From JAGQKC01 sp965223675 (GTDB taxonomy: Bacteria > Nitrospirota > Nitrospiria > Nitrospirales > UBA8639), in the NCBI GenBank assembly GCA_965223675.1, contig OZ245013.1:2356001-2420000 (forward strand): a DNA stretch of 64,000 bases. The letters run 5' to 3'. A program made the translations under genes and the position numbers. Shown piece after piece: positions 25,287 through 34,245 of the stretch; within the stretch, counting starts at the first letter, position 1; each line of letters opens with the position of its first letter. The notes below the pieces were generated by a model. The model was not told the origin of the DNA and ran no database searches. It saw only the letters and a list, made by a program, of their open reading frames with translations.

Positions 25287-25995
25287 CCGATGACTTTTTC
25301 ACTGGCCTAAACCCTCAATCCATAATGTCTGGAGGGTTCAGTTAAATTATAGGGATAGAATAAGTCCGTATTAGCCGGCCAATAAAGTAGTCATATAAAT
25401 GCGGGAAGTACCTCTCAATGAAAAATGATAGTGATAGATGGATGAGATGGAAAGAAAGTAGGACACAGAAAAAAGATGATAGAGAAAAAATCACCATTGA
25501 TAGAACATATAATTCCAGCAAGCTCAATGTTGTGTCATTTCGCTCATGCAGACACCCTGTACCTTAAATTATATCGGACAGGAACAGGCTGACACCTTTC
25601 CACCGTTAATGTCAAGCCATTACTGGAAAAAATTCACACATTCTACTTTTGGAATTTCAAGAGATGTCATCTATAGACTACACACATTCGCATCCCTGAT
25701 GCACAATGCATTACGCCTGAAAAGGATGAATATTCAAGAGTAGCTTGGCTCTTTCGAGTACAAATTCTTTGGCTGATGCAATACCAATTCCCATGATTTG
25801 TCTTCATTCTTGACTCTGTGAAACGTTTGAAATACTTAGTAATACACAATACTGTTCTCCCTTGCACGTCCAGTCAATCACCAAATTTTGCGATCCTTCT
25901 ACCCTTTTTCGTCTCATTTTTACTCAATGATTGTGTCTATCACGCAACATCTACTTGAATGAGGAATTTTTCTGAAAATGTATTGAGAGAGGGCC
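25287..25995. other. long AT-rich gap, nothing recognised
   Basis: About 700 bases upstream of the hybrid kinase and downstream of the heme-oxygenase-fold gene. Short open frames occur but none has a binding site or recognisable content. No repeat of the TATAGC family is present here. Confidence 0.4.
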
Positions 25996-26793
25996 TTACG
26001 CTGCCACATGATGAGCATGACGGAAAGAATCGCAGGGATCATACTCGACACCACAATCTTCCAGGGCAGTCAACAGAAACTGTAAACTTTGAAGAGAGGT
26101 CGTTCTCACGGCGTCTTGTTCGCTCTCCTTTGACACAAGACCTTTAGTAATCTCCAGACTCTCAAAAACAACCCTGTTGTCATATTGAACATGATTCAGC
26201 ACCCAGGCAACAGTATTCTTTTGAAGTACTTCATTCGTATACTGCGCATATTGCCTAAAGCCATCGAGCAACAATGGAGCGATCATTTTCATCACACCTC
26301 CAATCGCATATCCCATAGTCATCACTCCTTCAGCAAGACTCTGATGCCGATTGACCGTCCACATATATTGGTTCAACGCTGCAATCTTTATTCGAATTGG
26401 AGTCTCGAATAGTTTTTTTCGACATACGCCGAACCCTTCAGCCATTAAGACCCATTGCTGTGCCTGCCATGTTGTTCTACTCACATAACGTTTTAGGATA
26501 TCTTGGATCGCACAATCAGATGTCTTCATAAGATTCAAAGAAATCCACTGTGGAAATGTTGCCATAAACGGATAAAACTGGATGAGACACTCTTGGGCTT
26601 GAGCACGTGTGAACAGTCCTCCGGAAGCATTTCGGATCACCGCACACTCTTGAACAGCACGCTGATACTGTTCAATTTCTTGTATGAGTGAGACCAGCCA
26701 TTCTGGATGTGATGCCTCAAAACGCGGTGTCCGTAAAGCACTGTCAATCGGCTTAGAGCTTTGACGTGGAAATACAGGCGATAGGATCATCAT
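25996..26793 (-). CDS. heme-oxygenase-fold (TenA/PqqC superfamily) protein, altered ligands
   Basis: A 265-residue helical protein. LFTRAQAQECLIQFYPFMA then FPQWISLNLMK, and the C-terminal NHVQYDNRVVFESLEITKG then SLQFLLTALEDC, follow the pattern of PqqC-like iron oxidases (FxxxYYPFVxxFP; HxxYDDxHxxEALEI). The last ligand motif reads YDNRVV, so the expected histidine is replaced by valine. Metal binding may be lost or use other residues. GGAGGG lies directly before two successive ATGs (26793 and 26790); spacing favours the second. It is the second protein of this fold in the window (the other at 15200). A small ORF with a strong binding site diverges from it. Function unknown. Confidence 0.55.
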   Translation of the reverse strand: MMILSPVFPRQSSKPIDSALRTPRFEASHPEWLVSLIQEIEQYQRAVQECAVIRNASGGLFTRAQAQECLIQFYPFMATFPQWISLNLMKTSDCAIQDILKRYVSRTTWQAQQWVLMAEGFGVCRKKLFETPIRIKIAALNQYMWTVNRHQSLAEGVMTMGYAIGGVMKMIAPLLLDGFRQYAQYTNEVLQKNTVAWVLNHVQYDNRVVFESLEITKGLVSKESEQDAVRTTSLQSLQFLLTALEDCGVEYDPCDSFRHAHHVAA

Positions 26794-26923
26794 AACCCTC
26801 CTAATCCTCCATGATGATAATCATCAGGATAACGAGAGAGGGGGTAGCCTTAAAAACAGCAATAACGTTGCCCAAATTGACAGCAAGAAATAAAACATAG
26901 CGTCAGGAATGGAGGGAAACAGC

Positions 26924-27136
26924 ATGATAGGAACACTGAAGGAAATCAATAAGATGAGAGAGATGCGGTGGACACGCAATAACTTCAGCAACTCCATCAA
27001 AGATTTGCAAGCTATGAGTCCGTCGTCAATCTTGACAACAAGTCAACAAATTGACAGAGACGTTTTGCCGATCACAATTCCCAGTCAATTGGAAGACGAC
27101 TATTATTCTTCACTGGATCTGCATACAAGTCTTTGA
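26924..27136 (+). CDS. small hypothetical protein
   Basis: A 70-residue ORF starting MIGTLKEINKMREMRW. The binding site GGAGGGAAACAGC before the ATG is one of the best in the window, and this is the main support. The product is polar, with a basic N-terminal half and an acidic C-terminus (QLEDDYYSSLDL), no cysteine and no signal peptide. It diverges from the heme-oxygenase-fold gene, 130 bases away, and ends shortly before repeat copy C. A substrate or partner role for the neighbour is possible but speculative. Confidence 0.4.
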   Translation: MIGTLKEINKMREMRWTRNNFSNSIKDLQAMSPSSILTTSQQIDRDVLPITIPSQLEDDYYSSLDLHTSL

Positions 27137-27183
27137 TGCCTGTAGAAAATTGTATTTTGCGTACCAGTGAATTTCTTCACAAT

Positions 27184-27368
27184 ATCCCGAACCCACATAC
27201 GTTCCCGGTGAACCAGGCCTGGACACGATCATGAAGAGCATCACTGGATCCACGATCCACATTCTAGATTGAAGCCTCAAACCAACTGACATGGTTCGCA
27301 AAGGTGTCCAAGCTTTTAACGCGATATCACACGCTTCAAGGGTATGGAAATTCACTGAATCGGCTATA
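27184..27368 (+). repeat. dispersed TATAGC repeat, copy C (5'-truncated)
   Basis: Begins in the middle of the element (CCACATACGTTC, then GGTGAACCA) and runs to the usual end CTGAATCGGCTATA. It shares the block GATCCACATT then TAGATTGAAGC with copy F rather than A or B, so at least two sub-types exist. Compared with F, about 100 bases before the 3' end are missing. Confidence 0.75.
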
Positions 27369-27410
27369 AGCCACTTCTGCCCCGTCAATTTCTTATGTGA
27401 CGCTCCTGAT

Positions 27411-28769
27411 TTAGCCAGCGTCTTGGGATGTCGGCGAAGGAGGATACTTCATTAAATATAGAGCTAACACAATAGCCGGCACTCCTACCAACGAGGCATA
27501 GATAAAGAAATTTACATAACCGTATCCGTCAACGATATAACCTGAGAAACCCCCGAGAAATTTTCCGGGCAATGTCATCAGCGAACTAAAGAGCGCATAT
27601 TGCGTTGCGGTATAACATTTATTCGTCAAGCTTGACAGATAGGCAATGAATACTGCATTTGAGAGCCCGCCGCTCAGATTGTCGAAACTGATCACCAGGG
27701 CTAGTACATTTACATTCGGGGCATAAGCCGCCATGTAGGCAAAAAGAATGTTCGTGGACGCCACCATGATGGCGCCGAGTAACAACGGCCGCATAATACC
27801 GTAACGCACGACCAACATACCTCCAAACGCGGCTCCAGCAATTGTCATAAAAAATCCAAAGATCTTTGTAATGTTGGCAATGACTGGCTTACTGAATCCC
27901 ATATCAAGATAAAACGGATTGGCCATGACCCCCATTGTGATATCGCTTAACCGAAAGACGCCAACGAGTAAAAGAATGACCAATGCCCATTTCCCATTAC
28001 GAACAAAGAAATCCACGAATGGGCAAACCACGGCGCCAATAAACCATGCGGATATCTTTTGCGCATGCCCAGGCCAGTGCCGAGTACGATTTATGAAGTC
28101 CAGAACCCGTCTTTCTAACCTGACGTCTTCGTTCTTTATCTCATGTTCTGGTTCATTGATAAGAAAAGTCGTCACCAATCCAATACCCATCAACGAAGCC
28201 ATGACAACATACGCGATAGCCCATGAATAGAACTCGGCTAAATAAAATGCCCCGGCCCCTGCGACAAGCAAGGCGACTCGGTAGCCAAGAATGTAGGTTG
28301 CAGCCATGGCTGCCTGTCTACGCTCGCTCAGTGCTTCGATACGATACGCGTCAATCGTGATATCCTGTGTGGCAGAAGAAAACGCGACTAATAAAGCAAA
28401 CCAGGCAATAGTGATGAGATTCGTTTCAGGGCTCGTTAACGACATCCCCAACAAACCCAGTGCGATCCCAAGCTGAGCCACAACCATCCAACTTCGTCGC
28501 TGCCCCAACATTCGGGTCAAGCCTGGCAGTTGCAGGCGATCAACGACGGGGGCCCAAAAGAATTTAACCGAGTACGTGATACCTACCCAACTGAATAGGC
28601 CAATGGCGCTTCGTGTGACTTCTGCATCACGCAACCAAGCCGAAAGCGTAGAAAAAACCAGCAGGAATGGAAGCCCAGCCGAAAACCCCAAAAACAACAT
28701 GCCGAGAACACGTGGATGTCTGTACACATCAACAGCTTCTCGCCAACTTGACCATGACGGTGAGGACAT
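27411..28769 (-). CDS. AmpG-like major facilitator permease
   Basis: About 452 residues and 12 or more membrane segments. The N-terminal motif MLFLGFSAGLPFLLVFSTLS is typical of the AmpG/PAT branch of MFS, as are FFWAPVVDRLQLP and SSATQDITIDAYRIE. AmpG imports muropeptides (GlcNAc-anhMurNAc peptides) for cell-wall recycling; other members of the branch carry acetyl-CoA or siderophores. No other recycling gene (nagZ, ampD) is adjacent. The frame opens 19 codons further upstream, but the family normally begins shortly before the first helix, so ATG 28769 is preferred. No strong binding site was seen for either. Confidence 0.8.
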   Translation of the reverse strand: MSSPSWSSWREAVDVYRHPRVLGMLFLGFSAGLPFLLVFSTLSAWLRDAEVTRSAIGLFSWVGITYSVKFFWAPVVDRLQLPGLTRMLGQRRSWMVVAQLGIALGLLGMSLTSPETNLITIAWFALLVAFSSATQDITIDAYRIEALSERRQAAMAATYILGYRVALLVAGAGAFYLAEFYSWAIAYVVMASLMGIGLVTTFLINEPEHEIKNEDVRLERRVLDFINRTRHWPGHAQKISAWFIGAVVCPFVDFFVRNGKWALVILLLVGVFRLSDITMGVMANPFYLDMGFSKPVIANITKIFGFFMTIAGAAFGGMLVVRYGIMRPLLLGAIMVASTNILFAYMAAYAPNVNVLALVISFDNLSGGLSNAVFIAYLSSLTNKCYTATQYALFSSLMTLPGKFLGGFSGYIVDGYGYVNFFIYASLVGVPAIVLALYLMKYPPSPTSQDAG

Positions 28770-29139
28770 TGACTTGTGAACTTCCCAGTTTAATTTAGGA
28801 TGTAAGACACATGGCACAACCCACAAACTTCACGGTTCCTTTTGCCCACAAAGGTCCTAAGATGATGAGTCACAGAGAGAGTCAAAACAAGGTGAGAGGA
28901 ACAGACTTCTTTTAACGTTAAAATACTATAGAAGTCATGTTGGGTCACGCCTTCTCTAATAACTCAGGGCGCAATACCACTTTGCAAACAGCAATGAAAC
29001 AACATCATAAACCCATCCTGAGCAAAGATAGCTCGACGACAAAATCCTGGAAGTCTGAGTGGGAAGCATACAACATGGAAAAAGGCACACGAAGTAACAC
29101 GATAACGATGCCATTGACTGATGTTGTGCCAGAAGAGAC
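28770..29139. other. intergenic region, possible promoter for the AmpG-like gene
   Basis: About 370 bases. A plus-strand frame (28937-29143) encodes a polar 68-residue product of no known type, runs into the DUF1295 gene end and lacks a binding site, so it is not called. Confidence 0.35.
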
Positions 29140-29937
29140 TTAGGAATTCTTAGGAAACCATGGAATAAAGACACTTGTGGTACGCTGATACTCACGGTAA
29201 TCATCTCCTCGAGTTGTAAGAGCTTGGGCCTCAGCATAAGGAATGCCACTCACCTTAAGGAGCGCTCCGATCATGAACACCGGCCCGATCAGGGTCAACC
29301 CTCCGTATGGAACCCCAATAGCCATCACCACATACGAACACCAAATGAGGCCTTCAAAAAAGTAGTTGGGATGTCGAGAATAGCGCCACAATCCATGACG
29401 ACATGTTTTGCCAACGTTTGCAGGATTTTCACGAAATTGTCGTAGCTGATAGTCAGCAAGAGATTCTCCAGCGACCGCCAAAACCCAAATCATCATTCCA
29501 ACGATTTCCGCTACTCCAAAAGTCGGATACGGATTGATCATGAGAATTAGCAAAGGGATAGAGAACACGACTACGGCAACAGCTTGTACCTGAAAATAGA
29601 CAAACAACCCAACCTGCGCCCATTTCCCCATTTTTTTTCGCAGCGCCAGATATCGAGCATCTTCTCCTTTTCCATAAATCCGATGGACAAACAGCTCCCA
29701 CGCCAAACGAAACCCATACACCGCTCCCATCATGCCCACCAAACCTTTTCGTACTGGGTCGCCATGGATCAAAACCACATAGGCGATACTCACCATGCCG
29801 AACATGGCACAAAACCCAAAATCCGCGAGCCCGGCATTAGGATATCTACGCTGTAAAAGCCAAAGCCCAAACATGACAATGGCTGCGGTCAACCACACGA
29901 TAACAAGAACATCAAAAGAGGGAGGAAGAAAGGGCAT
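29140..29937 (-). CDS. DUF1295 (steroid 5-alpha-reductase-like) membrane protein
   Basis: About 265 residues with about six membrane spans. The C-terminal signature GLWRYSRHPNYFFEGLIW is the hallmark of DUF1295 and the related ICMT/5-alpha-reductase fold; RGDDYREYQRTTSVFIPWFP closes the domain as usual. Members are thought to reduce or methylate lipid-like substrates, but the reaction for this branch is not established. The start is the ATG at 29937; a TTG six codons upstream is in frame. The next gene, DUF748, lies upstream on the same strand, about 110 bases away. Confidence 0.88.
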   Translation of the reverse strand: MPFLPPSFDVLVIVWLTAAIVMFGLWLLQRRYPNAGLADFGFCAMFGMVSIAYVVLIHGDPVRKGLVGMMGAVYGFRLAWELFVHRIYGKGEDARYLALRKKMGKWAQVGLFVYFQVQAVAVVVFSIPLLILMINPYPTFGVAEIVGMMIWVLAVAGESLADYQLRQFRENPANVGKTCRHGLWRYSRHPNYFFEGLIWCSYVVMAIGVPYGGLTLIGPVFMIGALLKVSGIPYAEAQALTTRGDDYREYQRTTSVFIPWFPKNS

Positions 29938-29957
29938 ACAGTAGAAGAAGGACAAAA

Positions 29958-30030
29958 CGAAAAACCAAAATTCAAGGAATCATGCTGTCTGACAAGAAGA
30001 TCTTCGACTTTTCATTTTGAATTTTACCCT
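29958..30030. repeat. imperfect AT-rich palindrome between DUF1295 and DUF748 genes
   Basis: Left arm words CCAAAATTCAAGG and right arm TTCATTTTGAATTTTAC pair imperfectly, with AGAAGATCTTCG inside. It resembles the longer palindrome at 63125-63245. Probable gene-end repeat or bidirectional terminator-like hairpin. Confidence 0.4.
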
Positions 30031-30047
30031 TCACTATACATTGAGCA

Positions 30048-33000
30048 TTACAGCGCTGCTAATGCAAGCGGGCTTCGAACGTGATCTTGTTTTGCTTCGG
30101 CATTAAGCTGAACTTCAATTAAGAAGACCCGGTCTTCAGGAATTTTTCCTTGTTGAATCAAGTGATCGCGAATGGCCTGCGCACGGTGTTGTGCCAAGAG
30201 GCGTACGTCACTCTCGTACACCTCGATGGCATCCAACAATTGACGTTTCATGAGATCCCAGGGTTCCCTCTGAACGGATTCAGGCTTCGCCTCAGCTTCC
30301 TTATCCGCGCCCGCTGTCTCTGATTGCTGAAGATCGCTGGGAAGTGCCTCTAGGTTTTTTGCCGCGGCTTCGCCAAATTTCTGTATAAAAAGCTCACGGA
30401 CGAGGCGACGCTCATCATCGAAACGAAGAGGTTCCTCATCTCCTGAAGGAATGGCGTCCCCAGATGTCGAAGCTTGAGACAGCCGTAGTGCATGAACCTG
30501 TTCGGCTAGCTTTGCTTCAATGAGAGCTTGACGGTCGAGAGTGGGATCAGCGGTCCCAGTGATTTCCAATCGAAGCGCGGGACGTTTCTCAAGGGCTTTA
30601 GCGAGCGAATGTAATTTCTCCTGCTCTTTCTCATCTAAAACCTGAGAGCCTAATGTAAATTCGACGAATTGGAGATCATCGCCGCCACCTTCAATCAATC
30701 CCCCAATGAGATTGAATGGCGAGGTCACCGCCTTGGTGAGAAGATTGAGTAATGCCTTGAGTATAATCCTGCCATAACTAAAATCAGGATCGTTCAGATT
30801 GCCTCGAACAGGCAGATCTATGTCAATTTTCTCATGCCGGTCTTTGAGTAAAGCCAAAGCCAGCGGAACAGGAAGCGAAGTCGCATCTGGACTGTTCGTG
30901 TTACCCCCCATAGTGATTTGGTCAACGAGGACTTTGTTTTCTCCTTCCAAGAGATGTTCAGCAATCTTGTATTTCAAATCGAGCGATAGCTTGCCTTTCG
31001 TAATCGGATGGCCCGCGTATTTCCCTGCATAAGGAGAGATCGCCGTCAGGTCCACATTCTTAAATAGCAAAGCCAGATCGGTGTAGGCATCTTTACTGAG
31101 TGGATTAATTTTCCCCCTCACTTCAAAGGGCGCATATTTATCAACCTTTCCTTTGAGGTCAACATCAGCCTTCGACACTTGCGCTGAAGATAAGCCGTCA
31201 ATCGTACCCGTTAGTTCTTGAATACCTGTCTGGACATTCGGCTCTAAGGACAAATCAGCAAATTGCGCAGCCGCATTCACCAGACGAACGCGACCGATCT
31301 TCATTGGAAGCGGATCTTTGGCCGGTTCAGACGGCTCAGGGGGCGACGTCTCTTCGATTGAATCTTCTGGATCCGCGTTCGGACCAGGAGGTGAAAATAC
31401 TCTCGATAAATTCATCGTTCCATCAGTACCGATTGTGGCTTGTACGAAGGGGGCTGACAGTTCAATCTCCCCAATCGACACTGCCGTCGGTTGGACCTTC
31501 AGCTCTAGCTCATTGACCGCAAGTGACGGAACTCTCAAGAACTCTTCCGTCAGTTCCGGATCACTCATCACGAGCCGATTAAGGGCAATGCGACCAGCGT
31601 ACTGGAGAAGCGGTCTGGCGCTTGGTGATCCTTGATACTGCATCTTTCCTTCCAGGTCCACCGCTCCATCGACGACCTCAAATTGCACATGTGGAGATAT
31701 ATACGGATAAAATGGGGCGAGCTCCAACTCTGAAAGTTTGAGAGCAAGGTCAGCAACGACTGGCTCTACACCAACCGTTCCCTTCGTTTCGACTCGTCCA
31801 GTTTCATTCATGGTTAAGGCGACCGCCAGTTCAAATGGTTTGTCAAACGTCGTCTTGAGTCCTTGGACTTGCAGATCAACGCCCGCAAAATTCAGTCTGG
31901 CGGGAGTCTCTAACGTTCGATCTTCAAAGTCCACACCATAATTTTGTACTGCAAAATCTTGAATTTCAACGATCCATGGATGTTGATGTTCTTGAGGATC
32001 CGCCGATACTTCATCAGCATTCCCGGTAGGTACATCGGAAGATTCAGCACGTCCTGTCGCATCCACGGGCGCAAAGAGCTCCTGATAATTCACTTTCCCT
32101 TTCTCATTGAGCCAAGTTGAAAACTTTGCATCCTTTGAACGGATTAGAGGAATGGTCACATGTTGCCTGGGAATATCAACAGTCACACCTTCAACATCAA
32201 GAGATGGAATTAACAAAACAGTGTCGGTATTACCTTTGGCGGCCAAGTTCAACTCGCTCACATGGACTTCACCTCCAGTCAATATTGTCTCGACCGTTTC
32301 ATCTCCTGTCGTAAGCTGATATTCCGTACTGACGTTCAAGAGCCCATTGTGTATCTCAAAACGCAATTGATCTTGAAGGTACTGCCACGGTGTCTGAAGC
32401 CGTAGCCCGGTCAGTGAAATCTTCCCTGAAGAACTGAATGGCTCTAACACAAGCGTCCCTTCCCACTCTAGCACCTCGCCTTCGCTCAACTCAGCGGTCA
32501 CTGTGTAAGGATTTTCTAAATCGGGATGCGTGGCGAAATTATTGAGGGTAACTTCGATCGGAACAATATGGGCGTGAAATGGTGTCGGTTTGGATTCATC
32601 ATGAAACTCAACCATTCCCTGCACAATCGAAATATGATCAATTTCTACGGCGGGAACACCCGTCTCTTCGTTAGGCGGTTGAGGGGCTTCATCATTTTCT
32701 TCAGACTGTGAATCCGACTTAGATGCAGCCGTCGATCCAAGATCAGCCATATTCATGTTACCGTCAGGTCGAATCTTGATCAGTCCATAGGGCAAAACCA
32801 ACTTGATTTGTTCAAATGTATAGGTCTGTCGGAAAATAGAGGAAATTTGAAAATTCACAAAGAGCTCTTGGAACCCAAACAGGGGGCTCTGGTCTTTTTC
32901 CTGAACTTCAAAATCCTGAACACTGAGCGACAGCAAGAAAGGATTAAATGCAATGTCGTTCACTAAGACTGTCCGACCAAGCTGTTCAGACAGAATGGTA

Positions 33001-33113
33001 GGAAGTTTGGATTTAGCAACCCACGGAATCACCACAAATCCAACGATGGTATAGAGTGTGACAAGACTGATGAGAATAATGACTAGTCGTTTAGTATCGC
33101 GAAAGAATGCCAT
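30048..33113 (-). CDS. DUF748 (AsmA-like) envelope protein
   Basis: A 1021-residue protein. One N-terminal membrane anchor (VIILISLVTLYTIVGFVVIP) is followed by a very long beta-rich periplasmic region of the DUF748/AsmA superfamily, e.g. LSEQLGRTVLVNDIAFNPF at the start and the repeated FADLSLEPNVQTGIQ type later. Acidic, Pro-rich linkers break the repeats (near residues 145, 370 and 590). The C-terminal 200 residues carry LRLEITGTADP and LAQHRAQAIRDHL, an OmpA-like helix-strand pattern common in this family. AsmA-like proteins are thought to bridge lipids between inner and outer membranes. The role here is inferred from the family. Confidence 0.85.
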   Translation of the reverse strand: MAFFRDTKRLVIILISLVTLYTIVGFVVIPWVAKSKLPTILSEQLGRTVLVNDIAFNPFLLSLSVQDFEVQEKDQSPLFGFQELFVNFQISSIFRQTYTFEQIKLVLPYGLIKIRPDGNMNMADLGSTAASKSDSQSEENDEAPQPPNEETGVPAVEIDHISIVQGMVEFHDESKPTPFHAHIVPIEVTLNNFATHPDLENPYTVTAELSEGEVLEWEGTLVLEPFSSSGKISLTGLRLQTPWQYLQDQLRFEIHNGLLNVSTEYQLTTGDETVETILTGGEVHVSELNLAAKGNTDTVLLIPSLDVEGVTVDIPRQHVTIPLIRSKDAKFSTWLNEKGKVNYQELFAPVDATGRAESSDVPTGNADEVSADPQEHQHPWIVEIQDFAVQNYGVDFEDRTLETPARLNFAGVDLQVQGLKTTFDKPFELAVALTMNETGRVETKGTVGVEPVVADLALKLSELELAPFYPYISPHVQFEVVDGAVDLEGKMQYQGSPSARPLLQYAGRIALNRLVMSDPELTEEFLRVPSLAVNELELKVQPTAVSIGEIELSAPFVQATIGTDGTMNLSRVFSPPGPNADPEDSIEETSPPEPSEPAKDPLPMKIGRVRLVNAAAQFADLSLEPNVQTGIQELTGTIDGLSSAQVSKADVDLKGKVDKYAPFEVRGKINPLSKDAYTDLALLFKNVDLTAISPYAGKYAGHPITKGKLSLDLKYKIAEHLLEGENKVLVDQITMGGNTNSPDATSLPVPLALALLKDRHEKIDIDLPVRGNLNDPDFSYGRIILKALLNLLTKAVTSPFNLIGGLIEGGGDDLQFVEFTLGSQVLDEKEQEKLHSLAKALEKRPALRLEITGTADPTLDRQALIEAKLAEQVHALRLSQASTSGDAIPSGDEEPLRFDDERRLVRELFIQKFGEAAAKNLEALPSDLQQSETAGADKEAEAKPESVQREPWDLMKRQLLDAIEVYESDVRLLAQHRAQAIRDHLIQQGKIPEDRVFLIEVQLNAEAKQDHVRSPLALAAL

Positions 33114-33360
33114 GACAAAACTTTAAATATAAGGCTCGTTTAACAATGTCCAGCATCATTAGAAGAAACCATATGGGCTATGATGAAATACTATACCGTC
33201 TCGCATACGACGAGGCCAGCGTAAAACAACGATCTGTTAGCCTACATCTCCAGGTTAGTCAATGTGGATACAGCTCAAACCCTCAAACAGTCAATCAATG
33301 ATTACAGCTCTGAAAACTTCCTTTATCTCTGTGTTATTTATGTCTCATCACACGTGCTTC

Positions 33361-33444
33361 TATAGCGAATCCAAATAATTTCTCTATGCGCCATCATGAC
33401 GTTTTGCGCGGTGTTCTATACGTCAAACCTTGGGAGGTTATAGC
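33361..33444 (+). repeat. dispersed TATAGC repeat, copy D (84-bp minimal form)
   Basis: Begins TATAGCGAATCCAAATAATT, matches the first 80 bases of copies B and E, and ends at GGGAGGTTATAGC. The full copies have GGAAGGTGATAGCG at the same place. This may be a solo 5' module or an internal-deletion product. It abuts the IS5-type remnant. Confidence 0.75.
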
Positions 33445-33545
33445 TTCTACGAACTCCACTTCCAAACCCAAAATGCGCTCAAACTTCACCGACAACTCGC
33501 CTTGATGTCCCTGCCGTGTGCAATCACGCGCCTCAGTACGGTATA

Positions 33546-33597
33546 CTATAGCGAAACTTGCATCAGGCAAATGGTTAAGAACGTGTCGTGTTCCCCC
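33546..33597 (+). repeat. 52-bp direct repeat, left copy, at the IS5 remnant
   Basis: CTATAGCGAAACTTGC followed by ATCAGGCAAATGGTTAAG and a GTGTTCCCCC end. It differs from the right copy (34105-34156) at two bases near its start. Its last bases lie in frame with the transposase remnant. Confidence 0.9.
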
Positions 33598-33956
33598 AAG
33601 GTCATGACGGCCAGATGCTGGAGGAGTTGCAACACGGAGAAGAACAAGCGTTGTTCGGGGATAGCGCGTATACTCGGCAAGCGGACAAACGCCAAGCCCG
33701 GCAAGACGGTTTCTATTACGGACTCTCGGACCGCGGCTACCGGAAGCATCCCCTGTCCTCGTCCCAAAAGAAACGTAATCGCCGACATTCAGGCATCCGG
33801 GCCAAGGTGGAGCATCCCTTCCGGGTGATCAAGCATCTGTGGGGACACCGTAAGCTCCGTTATAAAGGCCTCGCCAAAAACGCGGCGCAGTTCACCAGGC
33901 TCTGTGCCCTCTCGAATGTGTTCTTTTGCCGGCGCGACCTGCTCGTGGCAGACTAA
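33588..33956 (+). pseudogene. IS5-family transposase, C-terminal fragment
   Basis: The 122-codon frame gives GEEQALFGDSAYTRQADKR, then RNRRHSGIRAKVEHPFRVIK and LRYKGLAKNAAQFTRL. This is the C-terminal half of an IS5-type DDE transposase: GDSAY holds the second catalytic Asp, and the Glu is in AKVEHPFRVIK. The N-terminal half with the first Asp is missing, and a stop (TAA) closes the frame just upstream inside the direct repeat. The GTG at 33588 is only the first possible start. It cannot be an active transposase. Confidence 0.85.
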
Positions 33957-34104
33957 TCAAGGCGAGTCCCCGGATAAGCGGCACCAACAAGCCGCACAAA
34001 GGGGAGGAAGGAAGAATCAAAAGAGAATCCTAGGCAAGACGACGCCCTCAACAGATGATCCGAGCGACCAAGATCTTCATCTCAGCGGACTTTTGCAGAG
34101 GGTT

Positions 34105-34156
34105 CTATAGGTAAACTTGCATCAGGCAAATGGTTAAGAACGTGTCGTGTTCCCCC
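34105..34156 (+). repeat. 52-bp direct repeat, right copy
   Basis: Nearly identical to 33546-33597 (two differences: CTATAGG instead of CTATAGC, then T for G). It lies directly before a 3 x 15-base tandem array and the next gene. Confidence 0.9.
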
Positions 34157-34176
34157 TCGATTTTCCGATAGAATCC

Positions 34177-34221
34177 CTAGTCATTACTTCTCTAGTAATT
34201 ACTTCTCTAGTAGTTAATACT
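34177..34221 (+). repeat. three 15-base tandem repeats
   Basis: CTAGTCATTACTTCT, CTAGTAATTACTTCT and CTAGTAGTTAATACT follow each other directly. They lie 25 bases before the start of the membrane-anchored protein gene, in its probable leader. Confidence 0.85.
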
Positions 34222-34245
34222 CACCCTCAAGCTAAAGGGGGAGCG

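Larger units (their letters stand above)
33546..34156 (+). mobile_element. IS5-family insertion sequence remnant
   Basis: About 610 bases bounded by 52-bp direct repeats and holding only the C-terminal part of a transposase plus about 150 bases of non-coding sequence. Its G+C is visibly higher than the flanks, consistent with a foreign origin. No complete terminal inverted repeats of an IS5 element were found. The direct repeats suggest rearrangement of a larger element or a partial duplication. Confidence 0.65.

Noticed and set aside
28937..29143. 68-codon plus-strand frame behind the DUF1295 gene
   Set aside because: No binding site, polar low-information product, overlaps the end of a sure gene.
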